A DNA stretch of 64,000 nt from Bacillus massiliigorillae (GTDB taxonomy: Bacteria > Bacillota > Bacilli > Bacillales > DSM-1321), in contig NZ_HG428742.1 of assembly GCF_000380245.2 (NCBI RefSeq), positions 89,091 to 153,090 of the forward strand, written 5' to 3'. This document shows positions 9,174 to 20,386 of the stretch, piece by piece. Position 1 is the first letter of the stretch. Every line of letters begins with the position of its first letter. The notes beneath the pieces are model-generated. The model searched no databases. It was not told the origin of the DNA and was given only the letters and a program-made list of their open reading frames with translations. The translations under genes were made by a program, and so were the position numbers.

Positions 9174-9229
9174 AAAAACACCCTCTACAAGCAGTTCCTC
9201 CTAGGGATTCTGCTTATCATAGGGTGTTT
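9174..9229 (-). terminator. Terminator after LCP gene
   Basis: AAACACCCT pairs with AGGGTGTTT, with a second inner stem AAGCAG/CTGCTT, and a T5 tract follows on the minus strand. It lies 17 bases downstream of the LCP gene stop codon. Confidence 0.85.
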
Positions 9230-9245
9230 ATGCTATATATTAATA

Positions 9246-10286
9246 TTATTGGACAAAATCTGCATTAGTAGTGAAATCAGTGCTAGGTTCTAGTTTCAGC
9301 ACACTTCTTATCTTTTGACTAACTTCTTGTAAACTTTCCTCATCAGCTATAAAATATGAAGCTTCATCTATCGTTTGATCCTCACCTTTGATTTCAATAG
9401 ATTTAACAGATAAATTATCTGATGTTAAATATCGTCTTTGTAAATCATAGATTTCACTTGCCGTTAAATCTGTTTTTACATTTTTACCGAGTATATCTGT
9501 TATTTTCCCTACTTTAAAGATTGTTCCAGCAGAAATAACTTGGTCAACCGTTGCTTCTAAGAATTGTCTTTGTCTTTCATCTCTTGAATACGAAGCATCC
9601 ACAGCTCTTTTTCTCATCCGTACAAACGCAAGAGCCTCTTCCCCAGATAAATGTTGTTCTCCTTGCTTAAACTCAATTTTTTTATTTGTATAAAAGTTCT
9701 TTTCCCAAAATTCTTTTTTAACATCAATTGTTACTCCACCAAGAGCATCTACTATGTCACGAAACCCGTCAAAATTGACCGTCATATAATAATCAATTGG
9801 AACGTCTAAAAGTTTTTCAACGGTTTCCATTTGTAATTTAACTGCTCCATAATCTGTAATTGACCCATAACTATATGCAGCATTAATCTTATGGATTCCA
9901 GAATATTTGCCTGCATTCTCTATATCGACCCTTGTATCTCTTGGAACTGTAATCATATTAATTTCATTAGATTCAGGATCTAACGTCATAACAATTTGCG
10001 TATCTGCTCGTCCATTTTTGTTATCACTAGTATAATCTTCTATACCTAATAATAAGATGGAAATGGGGTCTTTTCCGAAAGTAACAGCTTGCTCTCTCAG
10101 TTCTGACTTATCTCCCTTTCTTCCTATATCAGTTGTTGAATTATCAAGGGCTCCTTTTACTTTTACAAAAACATAAGCTCCATAACACGCTACAGCTAAA
10201 ACTACTATCATTAAACAAATTAATACCCATTTCAATATTTTCTTTTTAGGTGTACCTTTTTTAGTCTCATTTATATTTTTACTCAC
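9246..10286 (-). CDS. LytR-CpsA-Psr (LCP) family glycopolymer ligase
   Basis: A 346-residue membrane-anchored LCP protein. These enzymes transfer wall teichoic acid or other glycopolymers from lipid carriers to peptidoglycan. There is a basic N-terminus and a single membrane helix at about residues 18-42 (ILKWVLICLMIVVLAVACYGAYVF begins it), then an extracellular LCP domain. Key residues are visible: GRADTQIVM (residues about 91-99), the pyrophosphate-binding PRDTRVDI (about 117-124), KINAAYSYG, and the later FVRMRKRAVDASYSRDERQRQF motif carrying the second Arg pair. It stands alone, with its own terminator, and is not next to other wall genes. It is TagTUV-like; the exact paralogue cannot be assigned. 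Confidence 0.9.
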   Translation of the reverse strand: MSKNINETKKGTPKKKILKWVLICLMIVVLAVACYGAYVFVKVKGALDNSTTDIGRKGDKSELREQAVTFGKDPISILLLGIEDYTSDNKNGRADTQIVMTLDPESNEINMITVPRDTRVDIENAGKYSGIHKINAAYSYGSITDYGAVKLQMETVEKLLDVPIDYYMTVNFDGFRDIVDALGGVTIDVKKEFWEKNFYTNKKIEFKQGEQHLSGEEALAFVRMRKRAVDASYSRDERQRQFLEATVDQVISAGTIFKVGKITDILGKNVKTDLTASEIYDLQRRYLTSDNLSVKSIEIKGEDQTIDEASYFIADEESLQEVSQKIRSVLKLEPSTDFTTNADFVQ

Positions 10287-10557
10287 ATTAGTTCTCGCTT
10301 TCTAGAAAATAAATACCTTTTCAAGAACTCTTTATATAGAGTTGAAAAGATTACAAAAATTAATTTTCTAGGACCACCTCCCGCCAATCAAACTTTAACA
10401 TATTTCTACATGTTTCAACATGTTATTTTTATTACATTTCTATACCGTTTTAGTGTCGATTGTAACATTCGTGACATGAACAGACTAATAATCTCCAAAC
10501 TTTTGTCTTATATAGACCAACAATTAACGGGTATTTCGAACCAATAAACTTCATGAT
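10287..10557. other. Intergenic: promoter side of the LCP gene
   Basis: Non-coding, AT-rich DNA between the LCP start and the eno terminator. No convincing promoter, operator or small gene was identified by eye. Confidence 0.5.
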
Positions 10558-10623
10558 AAAAAAACAGCCTATATTCAGTAGGTTCAACAATGAGTCACTA
10601 CTGAAATATAGGCTGTTTTTTTA
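10558..10623 (-). terminator. Terminator after eno, hairpin with conserved loop (copy B)
   Basis: Flanking A and T tracts enclose a long stem (AAACAGCCTATATT with AATATAGGCTGTTT, plus CAGTAG/CTACTG inside, with one bulge). It lies 79 bases past the eno stop codon and ends the glycolytic transcript. The loop sequence GTGACTC, 6 bases, GAACCTAC resembles that of the hairpin at 8794-8851. Confidence 0.9.
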
Positions 10624-10701
10624 TTTAAGCAACTCATCCATGACAACGAATTGGCAAAGGCATTATCACAGATGAGAGCTTTTGTTTATGAAATCCTACA
10701 A

Positions 10702-12012
<1,311 letters not shown>

Positions 12013-12029
12013 TTAAATGTAAGTTATTA

Positions 12030-13564
12030 TTATTTGTTTACTAATGTAGACCCTGTCATTTCAACAGGCTTTTCTACTTTTAATAAATCAAGCATTGTTG
12101 GTGCTAAATCAGCTAATTTTCCATCTTCACGAAGTGTCACGTTTTCTTTCGTAACAATTACAGGAACCGGATTTGTTGTATGAGCAGTCATTGGATTGCC
12201 TTCAAGAGTAACTACTTCATCAGAGTTACCATGGTCAGCAGTAATGATTGCTTGTCCACCTTTTGCAAGGATGGCATCAACAATTTTACCTAAGCACTCA
12301 TCTACTGTCTCAACCGCTTTAATAGTTGGCTCAAGCATTCCTGAATGTCCAACCATATCAGGGTTAGCAAAGTTTAGAATAATTGCATCGAATTTATCTG
12401 CTGCGATTTCTGCAAGCAGTGCATCCGTTACTTCGTAAGCGCTCATTTCTGGCTTAAGGTCGTACGTTGCAACCTTAGGAGAAGCGATTAAGATGCGCTC
12501 TTCACCAGGGAATTCCGCTTCACGACCACCACTCATGAAGAATGTTACGTGAGGGTATTTCTCTGTTTCAGCAATACGAAGCTGTTTTAGATTATTCTGA
12601 GATAGTACTTCTCCTAATGTGTTATCCAGGTTTGTAGGTTTGAAAGCTACATAACCTTTAACTGTTTCAGAGAAATGAGTGAAGCATACGAAGTGTAAGT
12701 TCTTCGGTGCTTTAGGTCCACGATCGAATGAACGGAAATCTTCATTAGTGAACGTATTAGAAATTTGAATTGCACGGTCAGGACGGAAGTTATAGAAAAT
12801 AACTGCATCGTTATCTTGAATTGTTGCAACTGGTGATCCATCTTCGTTAGTAATAACAGATGGCAGTACGAACTCGTCATAGATTTCGTTTTTGTAGTTA
12901 TCATCTACGCAATCCATTGCAGACGTGTAAGCAGGACCTTCACCGTAAACCATGCTACGGTAAGACTTCTCCACACGCTCCCAACGCTTATCGCGGTCCA
13001 TGCTATAATAGCGACCGGAAATCGTTGCGAATTTCCCTACACCATATTCTTTCATTTTTTCTTCAGTTTCTTCGATGTATTTTTTAGCAGTTTGTGGACC
13101 AACATCACGTCCATCTAAGAAACCATGAACATATACATTTTTCACACCTTCTTCAGCTGCTAAGCGAAGAAGAGCAAACATATGATCAATATGGCTATGT
13201 ACTCCACCATCTGATAATAAACCAAATATATGAAGATTTGTACCATTTTTTTTCACGTGATCCATTGCATCAACGAAAGTTTCGTTCTTTTCGAACTCGC
13301 CTTCACGAATAGCAACATTCACACGAGTTAAACTTTGGTACACTACTCGGCCTGCACCGATATTTAAGTGACCAACTTCAGAGTTACCCATTTGACCTTC
13401 TGGAAGACCAACGAATTCACCATCTGCACGTAAAGTAGCATGCGGGAAGTTGTTCCAGTAACGATCATAATTAGGCTTTTTAGCTTGCGCTACCGCATTT
13501 CCTTCGGTAACATCACGAAGACCAAAACCGTCAAGAATAATTAAAGCAACAGGAGCCTTACTCA

Positions 13565-13565
<1 letters not shown>
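12030..13565 (-). CDS. gpmI: 2,3-bisphosphoglycerate-independent phosphoglycerate mutase
   Basis: A 511-residue manganese-dependent mutase (iPGM) interconverting 3- and 2-phosphoglycerate. The alkaline-phosphatase-like fold is signalled by [11 protein letters not shown] at the start and by the nucleophile Ser in [15 protein letters not shown] (about residue 62). The phosphotransferase insert begins near residue 80. C-terminal metal motifs are [22 protein letters not shown] and [10 protein letters not shown]. Its ATG overlaps the tpiA stop codon by one base (TAATG), so the two genes are translationally coupled. The manganese requirement makes the enzyme pH-sensitive in sporulating cells, which is known for the family and not visible here. 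Confidence 0.98.
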
Positions 13566-14419
<854 letters not shown>

Positions 14420-14476
14420 TTAAATAAACATTCTGCCAAAATTACAATATGCTTCATATGAATGGTAAAAGCTTCA

Positions 14477-14517
14477 CAAAATGATACTTCCTACGGGCAA
14501 AGTCGAAGTATATTTTG
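14477..14517 (-). repeat. Hairpin between pgk and tpiA
   Basis: CAAAATGATACTTC pairs with GAAGTATATTTTG (one bulge) around a 14-base loop. It sits in the 259-base gap between pgk and tpiA. The T tract after it is weak (TTTTG), so partial termination or an mRNA processing/stability stem is more likely than a full stop. Differential stability of glycolytic messages is known in Bacillus. Confidence 0.6.
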
Positions 14518-14579
14518 TACACTTCTTTCATTATATAAAAGAATAATCATAACTTAAGCATTTTTGTTTGTTATTTTAA

Positions 14580-15761
14580 TTATTTGTCGTTTAATGCTAC
14601 TACACCTGGAAGCTCTTTACCTTCGATAAACTCAAGTGAAGCGCCACCACCAGTAGAAATGTGAGACATTTTGTCAGCAAGGTTGAATTTCTCAGCAGCT
14701 GCTGCAGAATCTCCTCCACCAACAACACTGTAAGCATCAGAAGTTGCTAATGCTTCAGCAACAGCTTTAGTTCCGTTAGCAAACTTATCAAATTCAAATA
14801 CTCCCATAGGTCCATTCCAGATTACTAATTTAGAGTTTTTGATTACATCTGCATATAGAGCTGCTGTTTTTGGTCCGATATCAAGTGACATCCAGTCAGC
14901 TGGAATTGCATCGATATCAACATTTTTAGCCTCTACATTTTCGCCAAATTCAGGTGCGATTACTGCATCGATTGGCATGTAGAATTTAACGCCTTTTTCT
15001 TTCGCTTGTTCCATGAAAGATTTAGCTAGTTCGATTTTGTCTTCTTCTAATAGAGATGTTCCAATTTCGTGACCTTGAGCTTTAATGAACGTATAAGCTA
15101 AACCACCACCGATGATTAAGTTATCTACTTTATCAAGTAGGTTTTCAATTACACCGATTTTGTCTTTAACTTTTGCTCCACCGATAATAGCAGTGAAAGG
15201 ACGTTCTGGATTAGACATAGCTTTTCCTAAAACATCAAGTTCTTTTTGCATTAAGAAACCAGATACTGCTGGGATGAATTTCGCAATACCTTCAGTTGAA
15301 GCATGCGCACGGTGAGCAGCACCGAATGCATCGTTTACGAAGATGTCAGCTAAGTTAGCAAATGCTTTTGCTAATTCTGGATCATTCTTCTCTTCACCAG
15401 GGTAGAAACGAACGTTTTCAAGCAATAATACATCGCCTTCGTTCATTTGTGCGATTTGAGCTTCTACAGCTTCACCATATGCTTCATCAGCTTTTGCTAC
15501 TTCTTTACCAAGAAGTTCGCTAAGCTTTTTCGCAACAGGAGTTAAACGCATATCTTCGTTTACTTGTCCTTTTGGACGACCCATGTGACTTGCTAAAATA
15601 ACTTTTGCACCTTGCTCCATTAAATACTGGATAGTTGGTAGTGCAGCACGAACACGCGTGTCATCAGTGATTACACCATTTTGCATTGGCACGTTAAAGT
15701 CCACTCGACAAAATACGCGTTTACCTTTTACATCAATATCTTTAATACTCATTTTATTCAT
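14580..15761 (-). CDS. pgk: Phosphoglycerate kinase
   Basis: A 393-residue kinase making ATP from 1,3-bisphosphoglycerate. The N-lobe signature [13 protein letters not shown] and ASHMGRPKG bind the triose, with the basic patch continued by [11 protein letters not shown]. The C-lobe nucleotide site is marked by [27 protein letters not shown] and [19 protein letters not shown] start at MNKMSIKD, where AAAGGAGG lies 11 bases upstream and the length equals the family norm; an upstream in-frame ATG would overlap that box. It is separated from gapA by a strong hairpin, so pgk-tpiA-gpmI-eno may also be read from a second promoter in that gap. Confidence 0.98.
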   Translation of the reverse strand: MNKMSIKDIDVKGKRVFCRVDFNVPMQNGVITDDTRVRAALPTIQYLMEQGAKVILASHMGRPKGQVNEDMRLTPVAKKLSELLGKEVAKADEAYGEAVEAQIAQMNEGDVLLLENVRFYPGEEKNDPELAKAFANLADIFVNDAFGAAHRAHASTEGIAKFIPAVSGFLMQKELDVLGKAMSNPERPFTAIIGGAKVKDKIGVIENLLDKVDNLIIGGGLAYTFIKAQGHEIGTSLLEEDKIELAKSFMEQAKEKGVKFYMPIDAVIAPEFGENVEAKNVDIDAIPADWMSLDIGPKTAALYADVIKNSKLVIWNGPMGVFEFDKFANGTKAVAEALATSDAYSVVGGGDSAAAAEKFNLADKMSHISTGGGASLEFIEGKELPGVVALNDK

Positions 15762-15940
15762 GCTAAAAAGATCCTCCTTTTGCATTATAAGAAATGATAA
15801 CAGATAGGAAAAGTTTTACGTATGTATTTACGGTTCCCATTGTTTCAAAAACTAGTCATTTTCATCTAAATTAGAAGTTCTCGGCTATTGGCAAAGGCAC
15901 CGATTACTTTCTATATTTATTGAAAGATTTCATTAGAATA
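15762..15940. other. Intergenic: gapA-pgk gap
   Basis: Non-coding space in front of pgk and downstream of the gapA terminator. In B. subtilis the corresponding interval carries a constitutive pgk promoter; I do not see a clear consensus promoter here. Confidence 0.4.
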
Positions 15941-15983
15941 AGAAAAAGGGAAAGGGGCATTTTCCCCTCTCCCCTTTTTCTCT
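15941..15983 (-). terminator. Strong hairpin after gapA
   Basis: AGAAAAAGGG plus AGGGG on one side pair with CCCCT plus CCCTTTTTCT on the other, with a two-base internal loop and a 5-base loop. It ends in a T-rich stretch on the minus strand. It lies 82 bases after the gapA stop and would make gapA output partly independent of the four genes downstream, as known for the cggR-gapA unit of relatives. Confidence 0.85.
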
Positions 15984-16064
15984 TTATATTATAGTCTCAA
16001 CAGCACATTTTATCCAATATGTTCTTATATTGGTTCATAATGTTTTTGAAACGTTTAGGTTAAA

Positions 16065-17111
<1,047 letters not shown>

Positions 17112-17132
17112 TTATTTTTTATATAAAAGGGA

Positions 17133-18152
17133 TTAACCCTTTAATAACTCTATTGCTGCTGCTTCATCCGTGATAAGAATAGTGTTGCGTGAGGCACTTT
17201 GCATGTAAGCTCCAATTGCTTTCGCTTTTGAAGTTCCACCTGCAACGGCGATTACTTCTTTGGCGTGATCTAAGTCTTCAAGCTGAATGCCTACAGTTTG
17301 TACTTTGTGAACTATTTGACCATGTTCATTAAAGTAATAACCAAATGCTTCTCCAACAGCTTCCCCATCTTTGATTTTTTTCATGACAACTTCTGTTGTA
17401 TTTCTTCTTTTTGCCATCACGGAAGCCTCTCCGATACCGTGAATTATGATATCAGCATCTTTTATTAATGAAGTAACTTCTTTAATAGAAGGTTCTTTCA
17501 TAATTGTGGCGTACGATTCATCACTAATTTGGTCTGGTACATATAACACTCTATAAGAAGCGTTCATTTTTTCCGCCATCTTAGATACAATCGTATTGGC
17601 TTGGTCTTTCATTTCTTCACCTAGCCCGCCTCGAGCAGGTACAAATAAAATATTGTTGCTCTCTGGAATTGGCTTGAGCATATCTGCAACAGTAGCCATT
17701 GTTGTACCACCAGTAACAGCTATGATATTTTCCCCCGAAAGTGACTTTTTCATTCGCAAAGCTCCTGCTTTTCCAAGTTCACTTTTCACCCACGGTGACA
17801 CATCGCTATTTCCAGCTACAAGTACTACTTCTACTCCAAGCTTTTGTTGTAATTCCTTCTCAATCTGGTCAATACCTGAAATCTCTCTCATTACACCATC
17901 AAGCTTTTCTAAAAGCTCTAAGCCGTCAGCAGATAATGACATTCCACTACTATGGATTTCAATTAAATTCTGCTGTTTTAAATATTCTACTTCGCTACGT
18001 ACTACGCGCTCAGTTAGATTTAAACTATGCGCCAAACTACGTCTTCCTACCGGTTGCATAAATCGTATGTAATGTAGGATGCCATATCTTTTTTGCATAA
18101 CTTCCAACAAGTCTGGCAATAATCTTTTTTGGATATTTATTAATGTCTGCAT
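17133..18152 (-). CDS. cggR: Central glycolytic genes regulator
   Basis: A 339-residue SorC/DeoR-family repressor of the gapA operon. The N-terminal winged helix-turn-helix is visible at about residues 30-65 (GRRSLAHSLNLTERVVRSEVEYLKQQNLI). The rest is a sugar-phosphate isomerase-like domain with phosphate loops AVTGGTTMATVA (about 165) and ARGGLGEE, which bind fructose-1,6-bisphosphate, plus GIGEASVM and VAGGTSKAKAIGA. It is the first gene of the glycolytic run and lies 60 bases before gapA. A recognisable operator lies in its own leader, so it is autoregulated. Confidence 0.97.
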   Translation of the reverse strand: MQTLINIQKRLLPDLLEVMQKRYGILHYIRFMQPVGRRSLAHSLNLTERVVRSEVEYLKQQNLIEIHSSGMSLSADGLELLEKLDGVMREISGIDQIEKELQQKLGVEVVLVAGNSDVSPWVKSELGKAGALRMKKSLSGENIIAVTGGTTMATVADMLKPIPESNNILFVPARGGLGEEMKDQANTIVSKMAEKMNASYRVLYVPDQISDESYATIMKEPSIKEVTSLIKDADIIIHGIGEASVMAKRRNTTEVVMKKIKDGEAVGEAFGYYFNEHGQIVHKVQTVGIQLEDLDHAKEVIAVAGGTSKAKAIGAYMQSASRNTILITDEAAAIELLKG

Positions 18153-18180
18153 GGAGTTATTCTCCTTAAAATAATTTATG

Positions 18181-18216
18181 GACGACTTTTGTCCACGTTA
18201 GACGTTTTTTGTCCCA
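18181..18216 (-). promoter_or_regulatory. CggR operator (two tandem half-palindromes)
   Basis: Read on the minus strand: GGGAC-N6-CGTC-N4-GTGGAC-N6-CGTC. This has the exact spacing of the B. subtilis CggR operator (GGGAC-N6-TGTC, N4, GGGAC-N6-TGTC), with T-to-C changes in the right arms. It starts about 30 bases after the predicted transcription start and ends 28 bases before the cggR start codon. Binding there would act as a roadblock. Confidence 0.85.
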
Positions 18217-18252
18217 CCGCATCCAAAAAAAATTCACCCTTGTCTTGCTTAC

Positions 18253-18281
18253 ATTCTAACAAGGGGAACTTGTTTTTTCAA
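18253..18281 (-). promoter_or_regulatory. cggR-gapA operon promoter (sigma-A type)
   Basis: TTGAAA at 18276-18281 and TAGAAT at 18253-18258 with a 17-base spacer, on the minus strand. The spacer contains a 6-bp inverted repeat (AACAAG, 5 bases, CTTGTT). The CggR operator lies just downstream. Confidence 0.75.
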
Positions 18282-18301
18282 CTACCAAATGCCTATTTTA
18301 C

Positions 18302-18556
18302 TTAATTTCTATTTTTCAAAAATTTCTGTATTTCTTCACAATCCACACGGCCATATTGGATAATTTCTCCTTTATATTCTACCACAGGAATCATTAAACC
18401 ATACTTCTCAAGTAACTGGTCATCATTATAAATATCGATTTCTTGATAAGTGATACCGACACGTTGTTTTAGTAATTCAAGTTCTTTCTTCGCTATATCA
18501 CATAAATGACAATTTTTCTTAGAATATAACTGTAACTCAACAGACACAGTATTCAC
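18302..18556 (-). CDS. Glutaredoxin-like thiol protein
   Basis: An 84-residue thioredoxin-fold protein. The active-site CxxC is KKNCHLCDIAKKEL at about residues 14-27, followed by the beta-alpha-beta elements and a cis-Pro segment (LMIPVVEYKGE, about residues 53-63). It lacks the glutathione-binding features of classical glutaredoxins, and Bacillus uses bacillithiol instead of glutathione, so its reductant is uncertain. It follows rpoN by 10 bases and is probably co-transcribed with it, an arrangement I associate with this part of the Bacillus chromosome. It is followed by the cggR promoter region. Confidence 0.85.
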   Translation of the reverse strand: MNTVSVELQLYSKKNCHLCDIAKKELELLKQRVGITYQEIDIYNDDQLLEKYGLMIPVVEYKGEIIQYGRVDCEEIQKFLKNRN

Positions 18557-18566
18557 CTTTTCATAT

Positions 18567-19883
18567 TTAAAATCTTTTTCTTTTAGAAGAAGAAGGGATA
18601 TTTAGCTGATCACGATATTTAGCAACCGTACGTCTGGAAAGAATAATGCTTTTCTCTTGTTTTAACACCTCTGAAATATCTTGATCAGATAATGGTTTTT
18701 TCTTATCTTCGTTAGCTATAAGCGTTTGAATAGCATTTTTAGCTTCTTTAGCTGAAACATCCTCACTGCTTAATGATTGAAGACTAGAAGAGAAAAACTC
18801 GCGCATCTCAACAGTGCCAAATGGAGCTTGCACATATTTGTCTTTTACTGTTCTACTAACAGTAGACTCATGTATATTCAACTCATCCGCAATCTCTTTC
18901 ATTGTCATTGGCTTTAAGTATGCAAAACCTTTTGTTAAGCAGTCTGGTTGTCTTTCTGTAATAGCAGTCATAACTCGCAAAATAGTTTCTCTCCGTTGTT
19001 GAATGCTTTTCATAATCCATTGATATTCTTGAAATTTATCTTGTAAGAAACGATTAACCTGTTTATCTCCTACATTGTTCATATCTTTATAATAGCCTTC
19101 ATTTAGTTTCACTTTTGATATGAGATCATCTGCAAGTCGAACATGTAACGTATTTTCGATTGATTCTACGACTACATCCGGAACAATATAGGATGGTTTT
19201 TCGTTTGAAAATCTCGCACAAGGTCTAGGTTGTAAAGTTTGTACAAAATCAAATACTTCTTGAAGTTCCGTTAGTGAGATTTTTAAATCCTTCGATATTA
19301 GTTTCCATTTCTTTTCTGCAAAGGGAATGAAAAAATTATTAATCACATCGTAAGCGAGGGGATGGCTATTTTGCCTTTGGATTTGTAATAGGAGACATTC
19401 TTGTAGGCTTCTTGCTCCAACTCCAGCTGGTTCTAACCCTTGGAGCACAAACAAGATTTGTTCGACATGGTCTACCGATTCATTTACCTCTAAAGCGATA
19501 TCATGTAATTCTACTCGAAAATATCCATTTTCATCTAAATTACGTATCAGATGCTTTAATATTTTCCTCTCATCGTTTGTTAGTAATTTAGGATGCACCT
19601 GTGACATTAAATGATCTTCTAAACAAATCTTTACTTCTCCAATTTGTTCAATCCAGTATTTAGGATCTGATTCCTGTTTCTGTTTCTTGGAGCTTTTCTT
19701 TCTATAATCGACAGTTGTATCACGACTCTCTAGAGAAATAAGAGGGTTTTCAGTAGCTTTATTCTCTAAATATGAAGCTAATTCTTGCGTAGAGTATTGT
19801 AAAAGGGCAATCGCTTGACTTAATTCCTGTGTCATGGCGAGCTTTAATGTTTGCTGTTGGTATAAACCTGCTTTTAAGTTCAT
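18567..19883 (-). CDS. rpoN: RNA polymerase sigma-54 factor (SigL)
   Basis: A 438-residue sigma-54. Region I is the glutamine- and leucine-rich N-terminus (GLYQQQTLKLAMTQELSQ, then AIALLQYSTQELASYL) that contacts enhancer-binding activators. Region III holds the core-binding domain and the helix-turn-helix that reads the -12 element (TMKEIADELNIHESTVSRTVK, about residues 335-356). The RpoN box SRRTVAKYRDQLNIPSS, which recognises -24, is near the end. I start at MNLKAG, with GAGGAGG 7 bases upstream. No sigma-54 activator (bEBP) gene is in the window. Its promoter carries a cre-like site, fitting the known CcpA control of sigL in B. subtilis. Confidence 0.97.
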   Translation of the reverse strand: MNLKAGLYQQQTLKLAMTQELSQAIALLQYSTQELASYLENKATENPLISLESRDTTVDYRKKSSKKQKQESDPKYWIEQIGEVKICLEDHLMSQVHPKLLTNDERKILKHLIRNLDENGYFRVELHDIALEVNESVDHVEQILFVLQGLEPAGVGARSLQECLLLQIQRQNSHPLAYDVINNFFIPFAEKKWKLISKDLKISLTELQEVFDFVQTLQPRPCARFSNEKPSYIVPDVVVESIENTLHVRLADDLISKVKLNEGYYKDMNNVGDKQVNRFLQDKFQEYQWIMKSIQQRRETILRVMTAITERQPDCLTKGFAYLKPMTMKEIADELNIHESTVSRTVKDKYVQAPFGTVEMREFFSSSLQSLSSEDVSAKEAKNAIQTLIANEDKKKPLSDQDISEVLKQEKSIILSRRTVAKYRDQLNIPSSSKRKRF

Positions 19884-19935
19884 GGCTGTACCTCCTCTTC
19901 TCAATTTTACAAATTCTGAGAAACAAAGTGACAAA

Positions 19936-19963
19936 AGTATAATTTGAAACCGCTTTCCTACAA
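19936..19963 (-). promoter_or_regulatory. rpoN promoter with embedded cre-like site
   Basis: TTGTAG at 19958-19963 and TATACT at 19936-19941 with a 16-base spacer. Inside the spacer, at 19945-19958, is GGAAAGCGGTTTCA on the minus strand, matching the catabolite-responsive element pattern TGNAANCGNWNNCA except at the first base. CcpA bound there would block RNA polymerase. That sigL is CcpA-controlled is known for B. subtilis; here it is inferred from the site. Confidence 0.7.
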
Positions 19964-20084
19964 TTATTCATATGCCGCAAATGTAGGATAATGCACTATG
20001 AATATTCATTTTCTATTATTTTATATGAATTTTGTCGAAAAATAAACAATAATCAGATGTAAAATTATCAATAAAAGGATTGAC

Positions 20085-20099
20085 TATTTTCAGAAAATA
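20085..20099. promoter_or_regulatory. CodY-box-like palindrome
   Basis: TATTTTCAGAAAATA matches the CodY consensus AATTTTCWGAAAATT at 13 of 15 positions, and the perfect palindrome extends to 19 bases (20083-20101). It lies between the tRNA terminator and the rpoN promoter, about 120 bases upstream of the rpoN -35. Whether CodY acts on rpoN from there is inference. Confidence 0.5.
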
Positions 20100-20122
20100 G
20101 TTTACATCCATACTTATATCTG

Positions 20123-20139
20123 GTACTAAAACTTAGTAC
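20123..20139. repeat. 17-bp palindrome between tRNA terminator and rpoN
   Basis: GTACTAAAACTTAGTAC: perfect 7-bp arms around AAC. The arms resemble FapR half-sites but in the opposite (everted) order, so I do not call it a FapR operator. Function unknown. Confidence 0.4.
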
Positions 20140-20153
20140 TAATTTCATCTTAT

Positions 20154-20193
20154 AAAAAAACCTTCTTCCTCCGAAAAAGGATAAAGAAGGTTT
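20154..20193 (-). terminator. Terminator after tRNA-Arg
   Basis: AAACCTTCTT pairs with AAGAAGGTTT (10 bp) and a T7 tract follows on the minus strand, 18 bases beyond the tRNA 3' end. Confidence 0.9.
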
Positions 20194-20210
20194 CTCTCTC
20201 ATTGTTAGTA

Positions 20211-20282
20211 CGCCCCTGGAGGGAATCGAACCCCCATTTCAAGAACCGGAATCTTACGTGCTATCCATTACACCACAGGGAC
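20211..20282 (-). tRNA. tRNA-Arg (anticodon CCG)
   Basis: A complete 72-nt cloverleaf on the minus strand. The acceptor GTCCCTG pairs with CAGGGGC with one G-T pair, discriminator G follows. The anticodon stem is TAAGA/TCTTG with loop TTCCGGT, giving CCG, which reads CGG. The T arm GGGGG/CCCTC holds the TTCGATT loop. The CCA end is not encoded, so it must be added by nucleotidyltransferase. It is a solitary tRNA gene with its own terminator. CGG is a rare codon in such AT-rich genomes. Confidence 0.95.
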
Positions 20283-20386
20283 AAATTTTATGACCTGCTG
20301 TTAATTATATTTCAGTTATAGAAACATTGCAATAAAGAAAAGACACGAAGCGCCACACAAAATCATAACTATTAAGGTAAACGGTT

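Noticed and set aside
8850..9293. A 147-codon plus-strand frame
   Set aside because: It runs through a terminator, antisense to the 39-codon gene and into the LCP gene; no ribosome-binding site and no domain.
20122..20142. FapR operator in the tRNA-rpoN gap
   Set aside because: The half-sites GTACTAA and TTAGTAC are present but in reversed order compared with the FapR operator, and no fatty-acid gene is near.
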